Below, one piece after another: positions 23,229 to 34,411 of a stretch of 64,000 nt of DNA (within the stretch, counting starts at the first letter, position 1; each line of letters starts with the position of its first letter). A program made the position numbers and the translations under genes. The notes below the pieces were generated by a model. The model was not told the origin of the DNA. It saw only the letters and a list, made by a program, of their open reading frames with translations, and ran no database searches. This stretch comes from Tenodera sinensis (taxonomy: Eukaryota; Arthropoda; Insecta; Mantodea; Mantidae), in assembly GCA_030765045.1 (NCBI GenBank), contig CM060966.1:64985921-65049920 (forward strand). Direction: 5' to 3'.

Positions 23229-23275
23229 GATGGGTGGATGGACGAACGTACGGACGGACGGATGGACGGCTGGAC

Positions 23276-23309
<34 letters not shown>

Positions 23310-23532
23310 ATGGATGGATGGAGGGAGGGACGGACGGATGTACGGACGGATGGATGGATGGATGGATGGATGGATGGATGGATGGAGGGAGGGAGGGAGG
23401 GAGGGAGGGAGGGAGGGACGGACAGACGGACGGACGGACGGATGTACGGACGGATGGATGGATGGATGGATGGATGGACGGACGGACGACGGACGGGCGA
23501 GCAGGCAGGCAGGTAGGCAGGTAGACAGACAG
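23229..23532. repeat. GGAY/GGAG tetranucleotide minisatellite
   Basis: About 300 bases of GGAT, GGAC and GGAG quadruplets, ending in GGCA and GACA variants. Long open frames cross it on both strands (Trp-Met-Asp-Gly or His-Pro-Ser repeats) but are artefacts. Confidence 0.95.
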
Positions 23533-24339
23533 ACGACAGATGTATAAATAAATACATTTTATTTATTCTTCTAGAGAAAGAAAAATTGAAAACAATGAAA
23601 CACAAAAACAACCTGCATGAGAAAATTAATTTGGAAATTTTTCCTAATTTTTTGCACAACAAATGTGTTCGGGTACTGAGCCTCGAAAAATACTCTTCTG
23701 AAACGCACGGCTGCTGAAACTCGTGAACAACTGTTAATCGATTCTTTAGAGAGGAAACATGTGAGCTACTTTTTAATGTTAGAGCAAATGTAGAAAATGC
23801 TACGACCCTATTGATTAGTGACTTTTAAAAACTGCACGTTTCACGCTTTTGCATTTTATATAATAAAGACTTAATGCACACATAAATTCTAGTATAACTA
23901 ACAGTAACTAACGCACATTCCGGATGTACACAGTACCGTGTTAAGTGGGTGGTCTGCTGGGGTCTAAGCGCTATGCTAGGTTAGCGTGGCAGTGATGAAG
24001 TGCTGCAAGCGAGATGTATCTGCAGGGTGGAGCGAGAGAAATATCTCAACAGGCGCTTTGGTCCAGTGCCAGTTGCGGCCACACTTTGCACCTCACCACG
24101 ACACCAATTTATAACTGCGATCATGATACAGTCACTTTCGGAAACAACGCGTACCTCACTCTCCACAACATTTAAACCGTGCATTCTTGGAGTGACGCGG
24201 CGGCAAGGGACCGGGCGAGAGCTGGCGCGCAGAATTACGCGTCAAGGACCGGCAAGTCACTGGTACGGAACACTAACTACTGTACTAACTTGCATTAAAC
24301 TTACCTGCATCATACCGTATGTTGAAATTTATGACCTTC
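23533..24339. other. No recognisable gene
   Basis: The open frame at 24000-24395 (plus) shows no family motif. The right part could be the 3' flank of the transposase remnant at 24340-24720. Confidence 0.4.
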
Positions 24340-24720
24340 AACGCTATATCTCAGAAAACAATTCTAGTTTACTCGCAAAAATTCATATTGACTGATTGCC
24401 TGATTTTGTGATTTTGTCCTTCAATTCTTTTAGCGTGTGCCCATTTAATGCGCACACTTCATTATTTAACCTTCCCCATAAATATAAATCGCATGGAGAT
24501 AGGTCAGGGAACGAAGTAGCCACAATCCTCTATCACTATACACACTTCGCAATTCATGCATACGATTACCAGCAGTGTGAGCTATAGCTGCATCCCACTG
24601 AAATCAGTCACCCACTCTTTCATTTCCTGTTAGTTGCTGAACAAATTTCAAATAGAATTTACATAAAGGTTTGAATCAACTTTTGTATCGTAAATATGAG
24701 ACTGATAATTCTATGCATGG
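24340..24720 (-). pseudogene. Tc1/mariner-superfamily transposase, C-terminal catalytic part
   Basis: Minus-strand phases contain, in order, KFVQQLTGNERV, FQWDAAIAHTAGNRMHEL (second catalytic Asp block, usually FQQDGA.AHTA), then after a frame break PDLSPCDLYLWGRLNNEV (third catalytic block) and GHTLKELKDKI. This is the C-terminal half of a mariner-like transposase of the insect type whose N-terminal half is seen at 11738-12343. At least two frameshifts or stops make it a pseudogene. I could not locate terminal inverted repeats around it. Confidence 0.75.
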
Positions 24721-25204
24721 CGAACTTTATGAATAATAATGGTGATTTTCGGTAGCACAATATCAAGTACAGAAGCGTACAGAGAAGCAATAGCAAGGAA
24801 GAAAATTAAGGAGAAAGGGCTAAGTGCTGGATTCTTCGGAACGGATGCCATGCTAAACAGACAATGGATGGAGAACAACCAACCACAGAGACACGCCATT
24901 AGACGGTCTAGCAATTCACGTATTCCACCCTGTACTGTGTACAACTAAGAAATTCCACCAAGCAAACGATCAGTGTATGTACAAATCGTGTGAAAAAATC
25001 TGACTGTTGCACTCACATGACCTTCTCTATTCTTGTACTAACCATTCTTACAAACTCTTGTTCCTATCTTCTTCGTGCTAGTCGAGATAAACATTTGTAC
25101 AAATTATCTTATTGCTTATTTCCTTGTAGGTGCAAGGGGAATATTAGAATACAGAACGCTTCGAGCGATAGTGAGATCTTTTAAAGCTTTGCACACTTAA
25201 CATA

Positions 25205-25680
25205 TAAAAAATGAACGATGTTCCATTTCACGGAAGTTTTAAGTTTTCCGAAACTGACACAAATAACAATGAATATCTCCGAAATGCTTCAATCTACAAA
25301 AAACTTTATTTAGACATAAATTATGTGTGTTAGCAACATCTACATTTTTTGTAGAGTAAGATTTTGTCTATGTCTTACGGTTTACGAGTTATTCAAGAGT
25401 AATCCAGAGTAAACAGGACTACACAGGCTATAGCAAGCAAATTCAGAATATACATTTCATTTGTCATACAAATATCTCATACATGGTATTTTAATCAAAA
25501 TCGTTAGAGCCATTTTCAAGGAAATAAAAATTTTCGGAAAATTTTCCGTGTAAAGGGTAGTTTAGGGTGGGACTATTTTCTTCAAAATCTTCGTGTTGCA
25601 TCCTTGAAAAACATTCAACATAAATATCAACTTTGGTTTTTAACCGACTTTTTGTTTTTGAGTTATGCTGTCATTAGGTA
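25205..25680 (+). repeat. Dispersed repeat X, copy 1
   Basis: Shares with 57870-58240 (same strand) and 25850-26480 (opposite strand) an ordered series of words: CAATCCGAAATG-like blocks, a GACTAC block, CGTTAG.GCCAT, GTAAAGGGTA.TTTAGGGTGG, AAATCTTCGTGT and GAGTTATGCTGT. It stops after GAGTTATGCTGTC, where the other copies enter a CA repeat. No coding frame; class unknown. Confidence 0.65.
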
Positions 25681-25849
25681 TGTTAATCCAACGCATTCTT
25701 GCTTACTACAGATACAGCATAGTAGCTTCGTTTTTTGACGCTATCGGTTATCAGGTTCGGCGTCGCATCAGAATACAATCATGACCGATATATTCTAAAT
25801 GCTGAAAATCTACCGACGTGAGCGTGTTGCGTTAAAGACACCCACAGGA

Positions 25850-25990
25850 AAACTTTTTTACTTTGTCTACTACGTACAGAAGGCAGTATAAGTATTGTAC
25901 TCCACCCAAAAATTCGACGTCGAGATTCCATCGGAAATAGATGTTTTGAAGCCCCCTGAATAAAAAGAAATACATATTAGGAAAAGGTCC

Positions 25991-26071
<81 letters not shown>

Positions 26072-26480
26072 CAGCATAACTCAAAAGCCATTTATAAACC
26101 AAAGTAAGTATTTAAGTTTAACACGTCTCAAGCATGCGACACTAAGATTTTGAACAAAATTCATCCACCCTAAACTACCATTTCTATGAAAAAGATTTCG
26201 AAAATTCTTTTTTCTCAAACATGGCTAACGATTTACATTCAAGTGCCATATGTTTAAGATGTTTATGGCAAATAAAATGTATATATTGAATTTTATGGCT
26301 ATAGTCTATGTAGTCCTGTTTATTCTTTATGACTTTTGCATTGGTAAGCCGTACGAAATAGACGAAATCTTACTATATCAAAAATGTAACCTCGTTAAAA
26401 CACACAAGTTATGTGCAAATGCATTTTTTGTGGAGTGAACCATTTCGGAGGGATCTCTTGTTATTTGTGTTTTGCAATAA
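25850..26480 (-). repeat. Dispersed repeat X, copy 2, with embedded (GT)n
   Basis: On the minus strand it follows the order of copy 1, then continues GAGTTATGCTGTTC, (AC)n, GGGGACCTTTT, CAAAACATCT, and TCGAATTTTTGGGTGGAGT, as does copy 3 at 57870-58440. Copies 1 and 2 face each other about 170 bp apart, forming a large imperfect inverted repeat. Confidence 0.65.
25993..26069. repeat. (GT)n microsatellite
   Basis: About 77 bases of GT repeats at the position where every full copy of repeat X carries a CA/GT tract. Confidence 0.95.
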
Positions 26481-26599
26481 GTACTTATACTTTTTTTTAT
26501 TTATTTTTGCCAACAAGCTACGTGCTTGTGTTTTTTTTAGCCGGTTAACCGGAAAAAGTACGAATCAGCTGGGGAATTTAATGCCGTACTGGCAAGTTG

Positions 26600-26672
26600 G
26601 TCATGGTGGCTTAATGGTTAGAGCAGCCGCTCGATAAGCGGAAGATCCGTGGTTCAAATCCCGGCTATGGCA
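26600..26672 (+). repeat. tRNA-like sequence (SINE head or tRNA pseudogene)
   Basis: A 73-nt stretch folds as a near cloverleaf: acceptor arms GTCATGG and CTATGGC pair over 7 positions with wobbles, the D stem is GCTT/GAGC, and GGTTCAAATCC fits the B box. However, the anticodon loop TCGATAA has C where U33 is invariant, and the T stem (CGTGG/CCCGG) has two mismatches. A functional tRNA is therefore unlikely; a SINE head or relic is more plausible. No downstream SINE body is evident. Confidence 0.5.
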
Positions 26673-27420
26673 TTGAATTTTTCAGTTTCTGATTCAACCT
26701 CTTAAGTACTTATACTTTTCTCCGATGGAAGGTCGTCATTCACTTTTATCTCTTGGCCGTGCAAAGAGAACGGAATTTCAAAGCCTTCATATAGCGACCA
26801 GCTTTAAAAGATTTGACTCGCTTAAAGGCTACTGTATTCCCATATTCCCTTTGTACCAATTAGGAAGAAGATAATTTAAAATGACAGAGGAGTAAGAGTT
26901 TGTAAAAATAGTACATGAATAGAGAAAGTCATGTTAGAGCAACTCGTCAGATTTTTAATCCCAGTTTTCTGCAAATGTTTTCAAAATGTCATTGCATGCT
27001 GTGCTGCCACAATAAGGTGTATATTTCAAGCACATACCTTTAATGCTTTCTGAGAAACAAAATTTCAACTACTTTTATTATTAATAACTCATATGTTCCA
27101 TACGACGAAGAATCTTAATTTTGAAAAACTAAAATACTAACAAATCATTCAAATACTTAGAGCTTAAAACTAGCACTGAGATTTACTTCACTCTCGTGGA
27201 TATTATAATTGCAATAGCTATTATAATTACTACTACTAGTACTACTACTTGGATTAGTATGGTTTTATTTATAATACAATTATTCTAACGTAATATTCCA
27301 CGCCACCACCATCACCTGCTGCTACTACTACTGGTGGCTTTATGGGTGATCAGCCGTGAAGCCATCACCAGTAACGCTCGCCGTGAAAGCTTCAATTCTT
27401 TATGACCATCACCATCATTA
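26673..27420. other. No recognisable gene
   Basis: A stretch near 26892-26932 (GTAAGAGTTTGTA through GAATAGAGAAAGTCAT) recurs at 38370-38411, so a small dispersed repeat is present. Its class is unknown. Confidence 0.4.
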
Positions 27421-27426
27421 TCATCA

Positions 27427-27497
<71 letters not shown>

Positions 27498-28325
27498 TTT
27501 ATTTAGATCTATGAGCACAACAAATCAGGCAGAATACAAGCTGACAGAAAATACAGGTGACACAAAACAAAGCAAGATTACAAACAAATGAATAAATAAA
27601 TAAAAACTAAATAGTAAGACCAGGTCTTACGATAGGCGACTGGGGATTCGGGTGGGAACGTACGTCGACGGCCAAGAGAGAATACGCAAGTCGGCAGTGG
27701 GAACTTGGAAAAGAGTGTCTCCGCTTGGTGACGGATGAACTCAGTGGTAAGCGGACTAATTTCCCTATGAAGTTGTCTGCTGCGCAAGAACCATGGAATA
27801 TTCAAGGCGATGCATAAAACCCTGAGCCATGGTGGAATGATAGATAGGATAGACAAGTTTCGAAGGGGGGATGTAACACCTTATCCAATGAAATCCTTTT
27901 GTCCCTGACTGTTCGCGAGAGAATACGAAGTATGGTTGGACCTGTGGAGAGACGACAGCAGAGGGCAGGGTCCCTAACTACTGCAGATTTGAGCTCCCCG
28001 GTGACGTATCGTACTCACAGATCTCCTGAAGAGGTCGGGACTCGGCGACCTCCTCGGCGGATTTACAGAAAGCAAGCACCTGCCATGCATATCCACACTA
28101 AGAACCCTGAAACAGCCAGGCAGATAAACGGCGATGTGATATGGAGCAACAGGAAATTCAGGGTAAGTAATTATCGTTCCCACTATGTGTCTAGCGGTCC
28201 GGGGAAACCCCCGAAAAGCTGCAAGGGTCAGGAAGGTTGGCTATGGGAATCGAACCCACGACCTCCCGAATGAGAACGTCACACGTTACTGCGGAGCCAG
28301 CTCGTTCGGCCACCATGGACTGAAA
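27421..28325 (-). mobile_element. tRNA-derived SINE with (AAT)n tail
   Basis: On the minus strand the head at about 28320 reads GAACGAGCTGGCTCCGCAGT, CTCATTCGGGAGGTCGTG, then a perfect B box GGTTCGATTCC (28256-28246). The body continues with TTTCGGGGGTTTCCCCGG and ends in ATAGATCTAAATAAAAATAA followed by (AAT)n at 27490-27427. An expanded A-rich simple tail is typical of SINEs mobilised by LINE machinery. At about 0.9 kb it is long for a SINE. A second copy is at 19281-19875 in the same orientation. Confidence 0.7.
27427..27490. repeat. (ATT)n microsatellite
   Basis: Sixty-odd bases of ATT, equal to the (AAT)n tail of the minus-strand SINE, preceded by ATC-rich imperfect repeats. Confidence 0.95.
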
Positions 28326-31300
28326 TCTTCTGAGTCAATAGACCTGCTTTGACCAAAACGTCAGTACTACGCGTTGCACACCAGGGATAATCGCCTTAAT
28401 ATGTTGATAACAGAAGAATCCCTTGTCACAATTCAGCAAATGTAACAATACTATGTATGTTCGACAAGGGCGAGCAAGGCAGACATTTTTATAGCGTTTC
28501 CGGGCACAAATAAGCATATGCTAAGAATATGTCATTAACATTTTGTTCAGTTTTAAAACATCGCACGCATTTGAGTTAATCCCGTTCGGCGGTAAACTGA
28601 GAGGTGGGGTAATTTTTAAGCGCGAGCATATAGTGAAAAGAGAACTGATTTTTTGCTTCAATAAATGTGCTTATTTTCATGAATTCTCAGCGTTTCCTGT
28701 AATGGATGACCTTGGAACTGCTGCTGGGATGAGCCTAAATGGAAACAGGCATGACATTAAGAAACAATAAAAATGAACGGTCCAGAATTGTCATTAGAAA
28801 AGCTTGCTTTAAGAAACAATAGTTAAAATATCATTTGACATTAACAGCAGTCCAGAATTACAAATCAAGACCAAAACAAATACAAATGACAAACAGCAGA
28901 CAGGTGAACGTGCGTGGCACAGGTCCTCGCGAGCTTTCTGTACCGACTATTTTTTAGTCGTCGCCTAGATACTTGATATTTTGGATGACCAACTCCAACG
29001 AGGCAGTGTCTGCACAGCATATTTCTCCAATTCTTTCCGTTCTTTCCAACAGTTGGAATGATGTCGATGTCTGCCCCCCCCCTCAACAGAGGGAAATTCC
29101 CAATGTCCGAGACTCGGTAGCCCTCGAATGCTTCAGTTATTTGGTTGGGTTTTATATGTTCTCAGTATGCTTTCTGTAGTACCTTCCCTTTTCTCAGCCA
29201 CTGTTTGGATTCCTTGGATGCCTAAAAGAGTTTCACTTGCTACCGTTAATTTTAATAGCAATGCTTCTACTGCTTCCGAATTGCCATAATATTGATATTT
29301 CATTGTTACAGGAGGCGAGAACCTCTAATTTTTCTGTGGTACCCAAATATTCGGCTTACTGAATATCGGCACAGCCATTGGCTCGGGACTGCCATTCTAA
29401 CGAAAGCCGGAATTGCTCTAGAGTCGCTCGAGAAGCTTCCTTTGGGACGAGCTATAGCTCGTTCTTGAACGCTAAAGCATTTAAGTGAAAGTTAGGATGC
29501 GAATCACTACCTGTCTTCAGTAGCAGCGATATCGCATCATGAAGTTACCCGCAAATATCACTGGAATGTTTTATATCACACGCATCCATATAGAAGGTTC
29601 CTTCAGTAAATACTAAATGAAATGCCATTGTTCAAAACCGATTTCAGTTCCACGGAACACTTCACAATAAATAAAAGAATAGTTTAGTCTTTTGTCACAT
29701 TTTAATTGTTCCATACCTGACATATCTTCGCTTTCTGTGGGATTACCATCAATATCATTACAGTCATCACTGTTTTTCATCTCATTTGTCTTCAAGTACC
29801 AAGTTCTTTCAATTTTTCCTTTCATTAGAACACATTTCGTCTATTTCTGTTGCTCTTGTCGGGACTTTTTTTCTAGGATTCCAAAAGACGCTTGTTCCTC
29901 TTCATGTTTTTACTTTTCTTGCAAAATTCTGAGAACACAACTTGTGATACCCTGAGACAGCAGCAACTACTTTTTTTTTTTTTTTTTTCCAGTTTTGGGG
30001 CATCTTTGGAGAAGTTCTGAAGAGTATCGATCCCGATAATTGGCGTCTTCTTCATATATTATTAACGACACCAATAACCTCACGAGTTTTGACTATGAAG
30101 GGTTTTTCTTTTCAATTTTGAAATTAAAAGACATTATCACAATGTTAACTCAGCATATGCACACTAACATCCGTACAATACTTCATACTCCGCTGTACTC
30201 AGGGGCAGACTATTCACAAAGTGTATTGCATCAAGTAACAAGAGCCGAATACAGGGAAAGAACCTATCGTTCGCTGTTTTCTGAATCAGGGTCGCTGTTC
30301 AAAAACGACTGTGCGAACTATATTAGTGTTATATATGGATTTAGGCTTTCACGGCCGGTGCCTTGACTATTCGACTATGACTATTCGAAATAGTCGAATA
30401 GTTATATTAGTGTTAGTTTTCAAATAGAGATCGTTTGTAAACAGAGAACGGAAAATCTTTTTTTCAGACGGAAATTATTACATAACTTTCCAGAACCACA
30501 TATTTTTGTGATGATTTTAACTGAGTGTTAAATGTAGGTAGATGTGTAGGTGCTTACCAGCATAGTGCACCACTGAATGCGCTGACATCACAGCTGAGAG
30601 TGGTTCATGGCTGGACCACGTTACATCATTCTACACATTCAATATTTTTCTATCAATTCTGCAACTATACTAGATAGACTTATAGGTATGTGTTCTCTGG
30701 GATGACGTCAAGTACACCTAGTGCAGACATGGTGGCTGTTCCCTTTGGTGATCATGCAGGTGTAATGTAGCATCTTAAAATGGATGTTGTGTATGACCCA
30801 TGGGATGATGTTTTTGGATAACGAACGTAAATGACTTATCTGCTGCGCGATTTATACAAACTTTGCCCAGTGCTGGGCTGCATGGCGGTCCTAGAAAGGT
30901 AAATATGCTGATATCGCGACCTGTACATCCCATAGTGAGTCAGGCCGGCTAGTCTAATCTAGAGTGTAGCTGACGTCAAAACCACATACCTTGTGCACCT
31001 TCTTTTATAGTTGCTAAATTTTTAGATTAAGTGAAGTACCTACGTCCTGAAACTTTTAAATTGTTAAAATGAAGCCATTTTGTAAACGTACGTGCGTTGC
31101 GTGTCAAAATGAGGAATAATCTTTTAAATTATTACTATCGCTATCTTTCAGATATTCAGAAGCATCAATCCTCATCGTTATTACGTAGCAAGCTGAATTG
31201 CCGTAAGTCGCGAAATATGGAAGGCGGTGGTCGAAGCAGAGCACAGCAACGAAAATGCGATTCTCTTTCATCTGGTGCCCGATTTTAAACGTCGCACAAA

Positions 31301-31429
31301 TCGGATTCTTAACACAAATGGAACCTTATGTACATAGCGAGAGCATATTTTACGTTGTTTCAGATTTCTCTACACACCGAGGCCCACTCTCTCCCTTTCC
31401 ACTTGTCCCTATCTTGCTGAATTGTAAGG
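28326..31429. other. Long gene-poor stretch
   Basis: No conserved coding region was recognised in three kilobases. A stem-loop is listed separately at 30366-30402. A T20 tract lies at 29970-29989. Open frames such as 30040-30366 show no motifs. Confidence 0.45.
30366..30402. repeat. Perfect 13-bp inverted repeat (hairpin)
   Basis: ACTATTCGACTAT at 30366-30378 is the exact inverse of ATAGTCGAATAGT at 30390-30402, with an 11-nt loop that itself repeats CTATTCGA. Confidence 0.8.
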
Positions 31430-31514
31430 TTCTTCTTCTTCTTCTTCTTCTTCTTCTTCTTCTTCTTCTTCTTCTTCTTCTTCTTCTTCTTCTTCTTCTT
31501 CTTCTTCTTCTTCC
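31430..31514. repeat. (TTC)n microsatellite, LINE tail
   Basis: About 84 bases of TTC. On the minus strand this is (GAA)n directly following the 3' end of the LINE RT, so it is best read as that element's simple-sequence tail. Confidence 0.85.
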
Positions 31515-32465
31515 TTCACGGGTTAGGCTTAAGCCTGTTCCGGTCTCACATTTCCTGGAGCCATCTCTTTAGGGGGCGTCCTATTGATCTTCGTCCTCTT
31601 GGTCTATAATTTAAGGCTTGTTTTGGTATTCTTTCTCTTGGCATGCGATTAAGGTGTTCGACCCATTTGCTTCTATATCTTTGGATTTCTTCTAGTAGCG
31701 GTTGTACTTCCAATTCTTCTCTAATAATTTCATTCCTAATGTGATCTTCTCTTGAGCATCCTTTGATTGATCGTAGGAATCTCATTTCAGCAGCTTGTAT
31801 TTTACTCTTCTCCTTTTCCCTTATTATCCATGCCTCATTTCCGTAGTTTAATATTGGGATTGCCATCACTTTGTAAAATCTTATTTGGGTTTCTTTCCTT
31901 GCTTTATTCCTGAGGGTTCTCTTAATTGTTCCGCAAACTGCTTGAAATTTTTGTATTTTATTCCTTATATCTTGATTTTCCGCTTCATAGGTTATATCAC
32001 AGCCAAGGTATTGAAAGTGTGATACTTGTTCTATTATAGCTTCCTCTACTACAATTTTGGTCCTTATTGGATATTTTCCCTGGAATGCCATTACTTTTGT
32101 TTTTTGTGTTTGAGATTGTCATATCATATTTCTTACAAATTTGGTTTAGTTGATATACTCCTTTCTGTAGTTTATCTTCCTTGTCAAAAATTAAAACTAA
32201 ATCGCCAGCAAATAGAAGGGCGTTTATTGCTCTTCCTTGTCATATCCTAATCCCCTCATGCACTACTTTTTTCCATTCTATTATTATATATATATTAAAA
32301 AGAATTGGAGATAGACTACATCCTTGTTTCAATCCTTTGTTTATTTCAAATTCATTTGTTATTTCTCCTTCCATTTCCATTACCAATTTCGTATTTCTGT
32401 ATAGGCTTTGAATAATTTTAACTAAGTGTAGTGGGTGTGAGGTTATGAGATAAAATACTTCCAAA
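31515..32465 (-). pseudogene. LINE reverse transcriptase fragment, RTE-like
   Basis: Minus-strand phases give EINKGLKQGCSLSPILFNIYI (palm, about 32250-32340), then LLFAGDLVLIFDKEDKLQ at about 32200, then HFQYLGCDITYE, NKARKETQIRFYK, ILNYGNEAW, AEMRFLRSIKGC and finally RRSIGRPLKRW. The catalytic box should read FADD; here the first Asp is Gly (FAGD), so the enzyme is dead. The C-terminal GRP.KRW motif is shared by RTE-like and related endonuclease-RT proteins, and the (GAA)n tail fits RTE elements. The copy is 5' truncated before the endonuclease. Confidence 0.75.
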
Positions 32466-33084
32466 CTTCTAGGTAAACCCTAGGAACAAATTACGTATGG
32501 GGTACTTGTTCGACAATTTGATAATTATATTAACACAGTCCAAGTTTGACTTCTCCTTTGTTGGACGTACACGTCAGGACTTCGAAGAAAAAAGACGCAA
32601 GAACGAAGTCGTCAGTATATTCCTATGAGATAAATATAAGTAATGCTTAATCAACGTTTGTGTAGTAGAATCTACCGCAAACACGATATTTTGTCATTTT
32701 GTTGGAAAGTATTGTTGTTTACTATGTGTACAAATGTTTAATGCATAAAGCGTATTTAAGCACGTCTCCCACCTAACTAAAATAAACTGCTTCGCCACGT
32801 CCATTGCATGACATTATATACAATTATACAGTAGAATATTTATGTATAATATTTGATGAAAAGACATATTTTTTCTTAGTGGTCACAGGCGATGCTTATT
32901 AGAAATTAAGTCAATTCTGGAACAAATACGTTAGATATATGTGGTTTTTATAGGTCATCAAAATTCATTGTTTCCACATTTCTATAATAAAGTAATTTTT
33001 TAACATTTAGATGCATTTTCCGGTCATCTTATTTCTTTTTCACTAATTTATTGGGCATTTTAAAATAATCTTGATAGGGCACAA
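32466..33084. other. No recognisable gene
   Basis: A/T-rich and featureless to my reading, between the RT fragment and the hAT remnant. Confidence 0.4.
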
Positions 33085-33550
33085 TCTAAGGCAATTGAGA
33101 GCGCACGGGATCTGTTTCCAGATACTCAAATCCAAGGTAAATTAGCTTTCACTAAATCAAATTTTGCATTTTTGACGGAAACCATAACCCACATTGAAGA
33201 AAGTGGCATGAAATTGGATAAGTCGACTAAGTTAGTGAGGATTGCGGAAGAGGATACAAAATGTAAAAGGTGAGACTGGGGGCAAAACTAGACAGAACTA
33301 AAATTTGTGTTGGACAAAAATAAAGGATACCAAACAGTTTGTCAGGTTGCCGATATCTTGTCAGGAGAAAACTTCAGAACTGATATTTTTGAGCAGGATT
33401 TAACAGGCAGTGACAGTGTTTTTCAACAACACCTACAACATCTGTGGAAGTGGAGAAAAGTTTCTCAAAGTGTAAAACAGTTTCAGCTGACAACCGCCGT
33501 TCCTTTACCTTTGATAACTTGAAGATGGTGGTGTACTGCAACGCTAAGTA
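33085..33550 (+). pseudogene. hAT-type transposase C-terminal remnant
   Basis: Plus-strand phases contain KLAFTKSNFAFLTETITHIE, then after a stop and phase changes SVEVEKSFSKCK (33441-33476) and NRRSFTFDNLKMVV. The ..S.EVERSFS....  ..NRRSF...NLK.. pattern is the dimerisation region (hATC) at the C-terminus of hAT transposases and their domesticated relatives. At least two frame changes and a stop near 33273 make it a pseudogene. No terminal inverted repeats were found around it. Confidence 0.55.
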
Positions 33551-33825
33551 AGGTATGTTTTGGCTAATGGGTACAGTAACTTATTTTTCATATTTTATAA
33601 AATTGAAAATGACCTGATGAATTTTGAACTTATTTATTATTTAGTAGCAATAAAGGTGTTTCTTTTACATTTTTACCTGTGTGATAAAACTATTGCAAGT
33701 TGCTCGTACGAACGATTTTAACATGAAAAAAATTTTAACCACACAAACCTGATAAATGGTTGCGCAGTCTCAAGTTCCCAAGTCTGCACAAAGTTGGAGG
33801 GGAAATTTTGTCTCAACTACGTGTC

Positions 33826-33912
33826 GAGGGACTGAATTTACCTGCTTGAAAGTTTAGGAGGGACTCAATTTACCCACTATAAATTTTAGGAGGGACTCAA
33901 TTTACCTGGCAA
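33826..33912. repeat. Three tandem copies of a ~33-bp unit
   Basis: GAGGGACT(G/C)AATTTACC occurs three times, beginning near 33826, 33859 and 33892. The last two copies are nearly identical and include TTTAGGAGGGACTCAATTTA. Confidence 0.65.
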
Positions 33913-34411
33913 TATTCAAAAGTGAGTGAACTTACCAACCCTGGTTCACACCTGGTTTCGGATAGCTCTAAATAAAAGATAGCTGTGTACATTGCTTAAC
34001 ACGAAGGAAATCAAAGCCGTTCTTTCCAATTCAGTTTTTGCTTATTATCCTATGCATTTAACGCAATAGTTCGTGTATGTATGTGTATGTGTATGTGCGT
34101 GTGTGTGTGTGCCATTAATAATTTCTAACAATACCCGTAAAAATCCGTCATCCGTCGAAACTAAAATTTGCTCGTCATACAACTTGAGAATCCCTCAACT
34201 TGTCAGCCGTGCAAATGAAAGCAAACGAACACCTCCGTACGCTTCCCAAAGAAATAACGTGATTACGTTACGCGAAAACTGTTTAACGGGACATCACAAT
34301 AACCTTAATTACGTCATTGCTTCGGTCAAGATAATGCTTAACGTTACGAGTGCGAACACTCCCTAATCTTAAATAAGCGCTACCACAACTTTGAACGTTG
34401 TTGTTTTTAGG

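Noticed and set aside
22805..23662. 285-codon Pro/Ser/His-rich frame on the minus strand
   Set aside because: Its centre is the GGAN minisatellite and its flanks are SINE-like; it shows no domain and no codon pattern of a real gene.
26600..26672. tRNA gene
   Set aside because: The anticodon loop lacks U33 and the T stem has two mismatches; a SINE head or tRNA relic is more likely.
30040..30366. 108-codon frame as a host gene
   Set aside because: It has no recognisable domain, splice context or similarity that I can cite; its length is compatible with chance.
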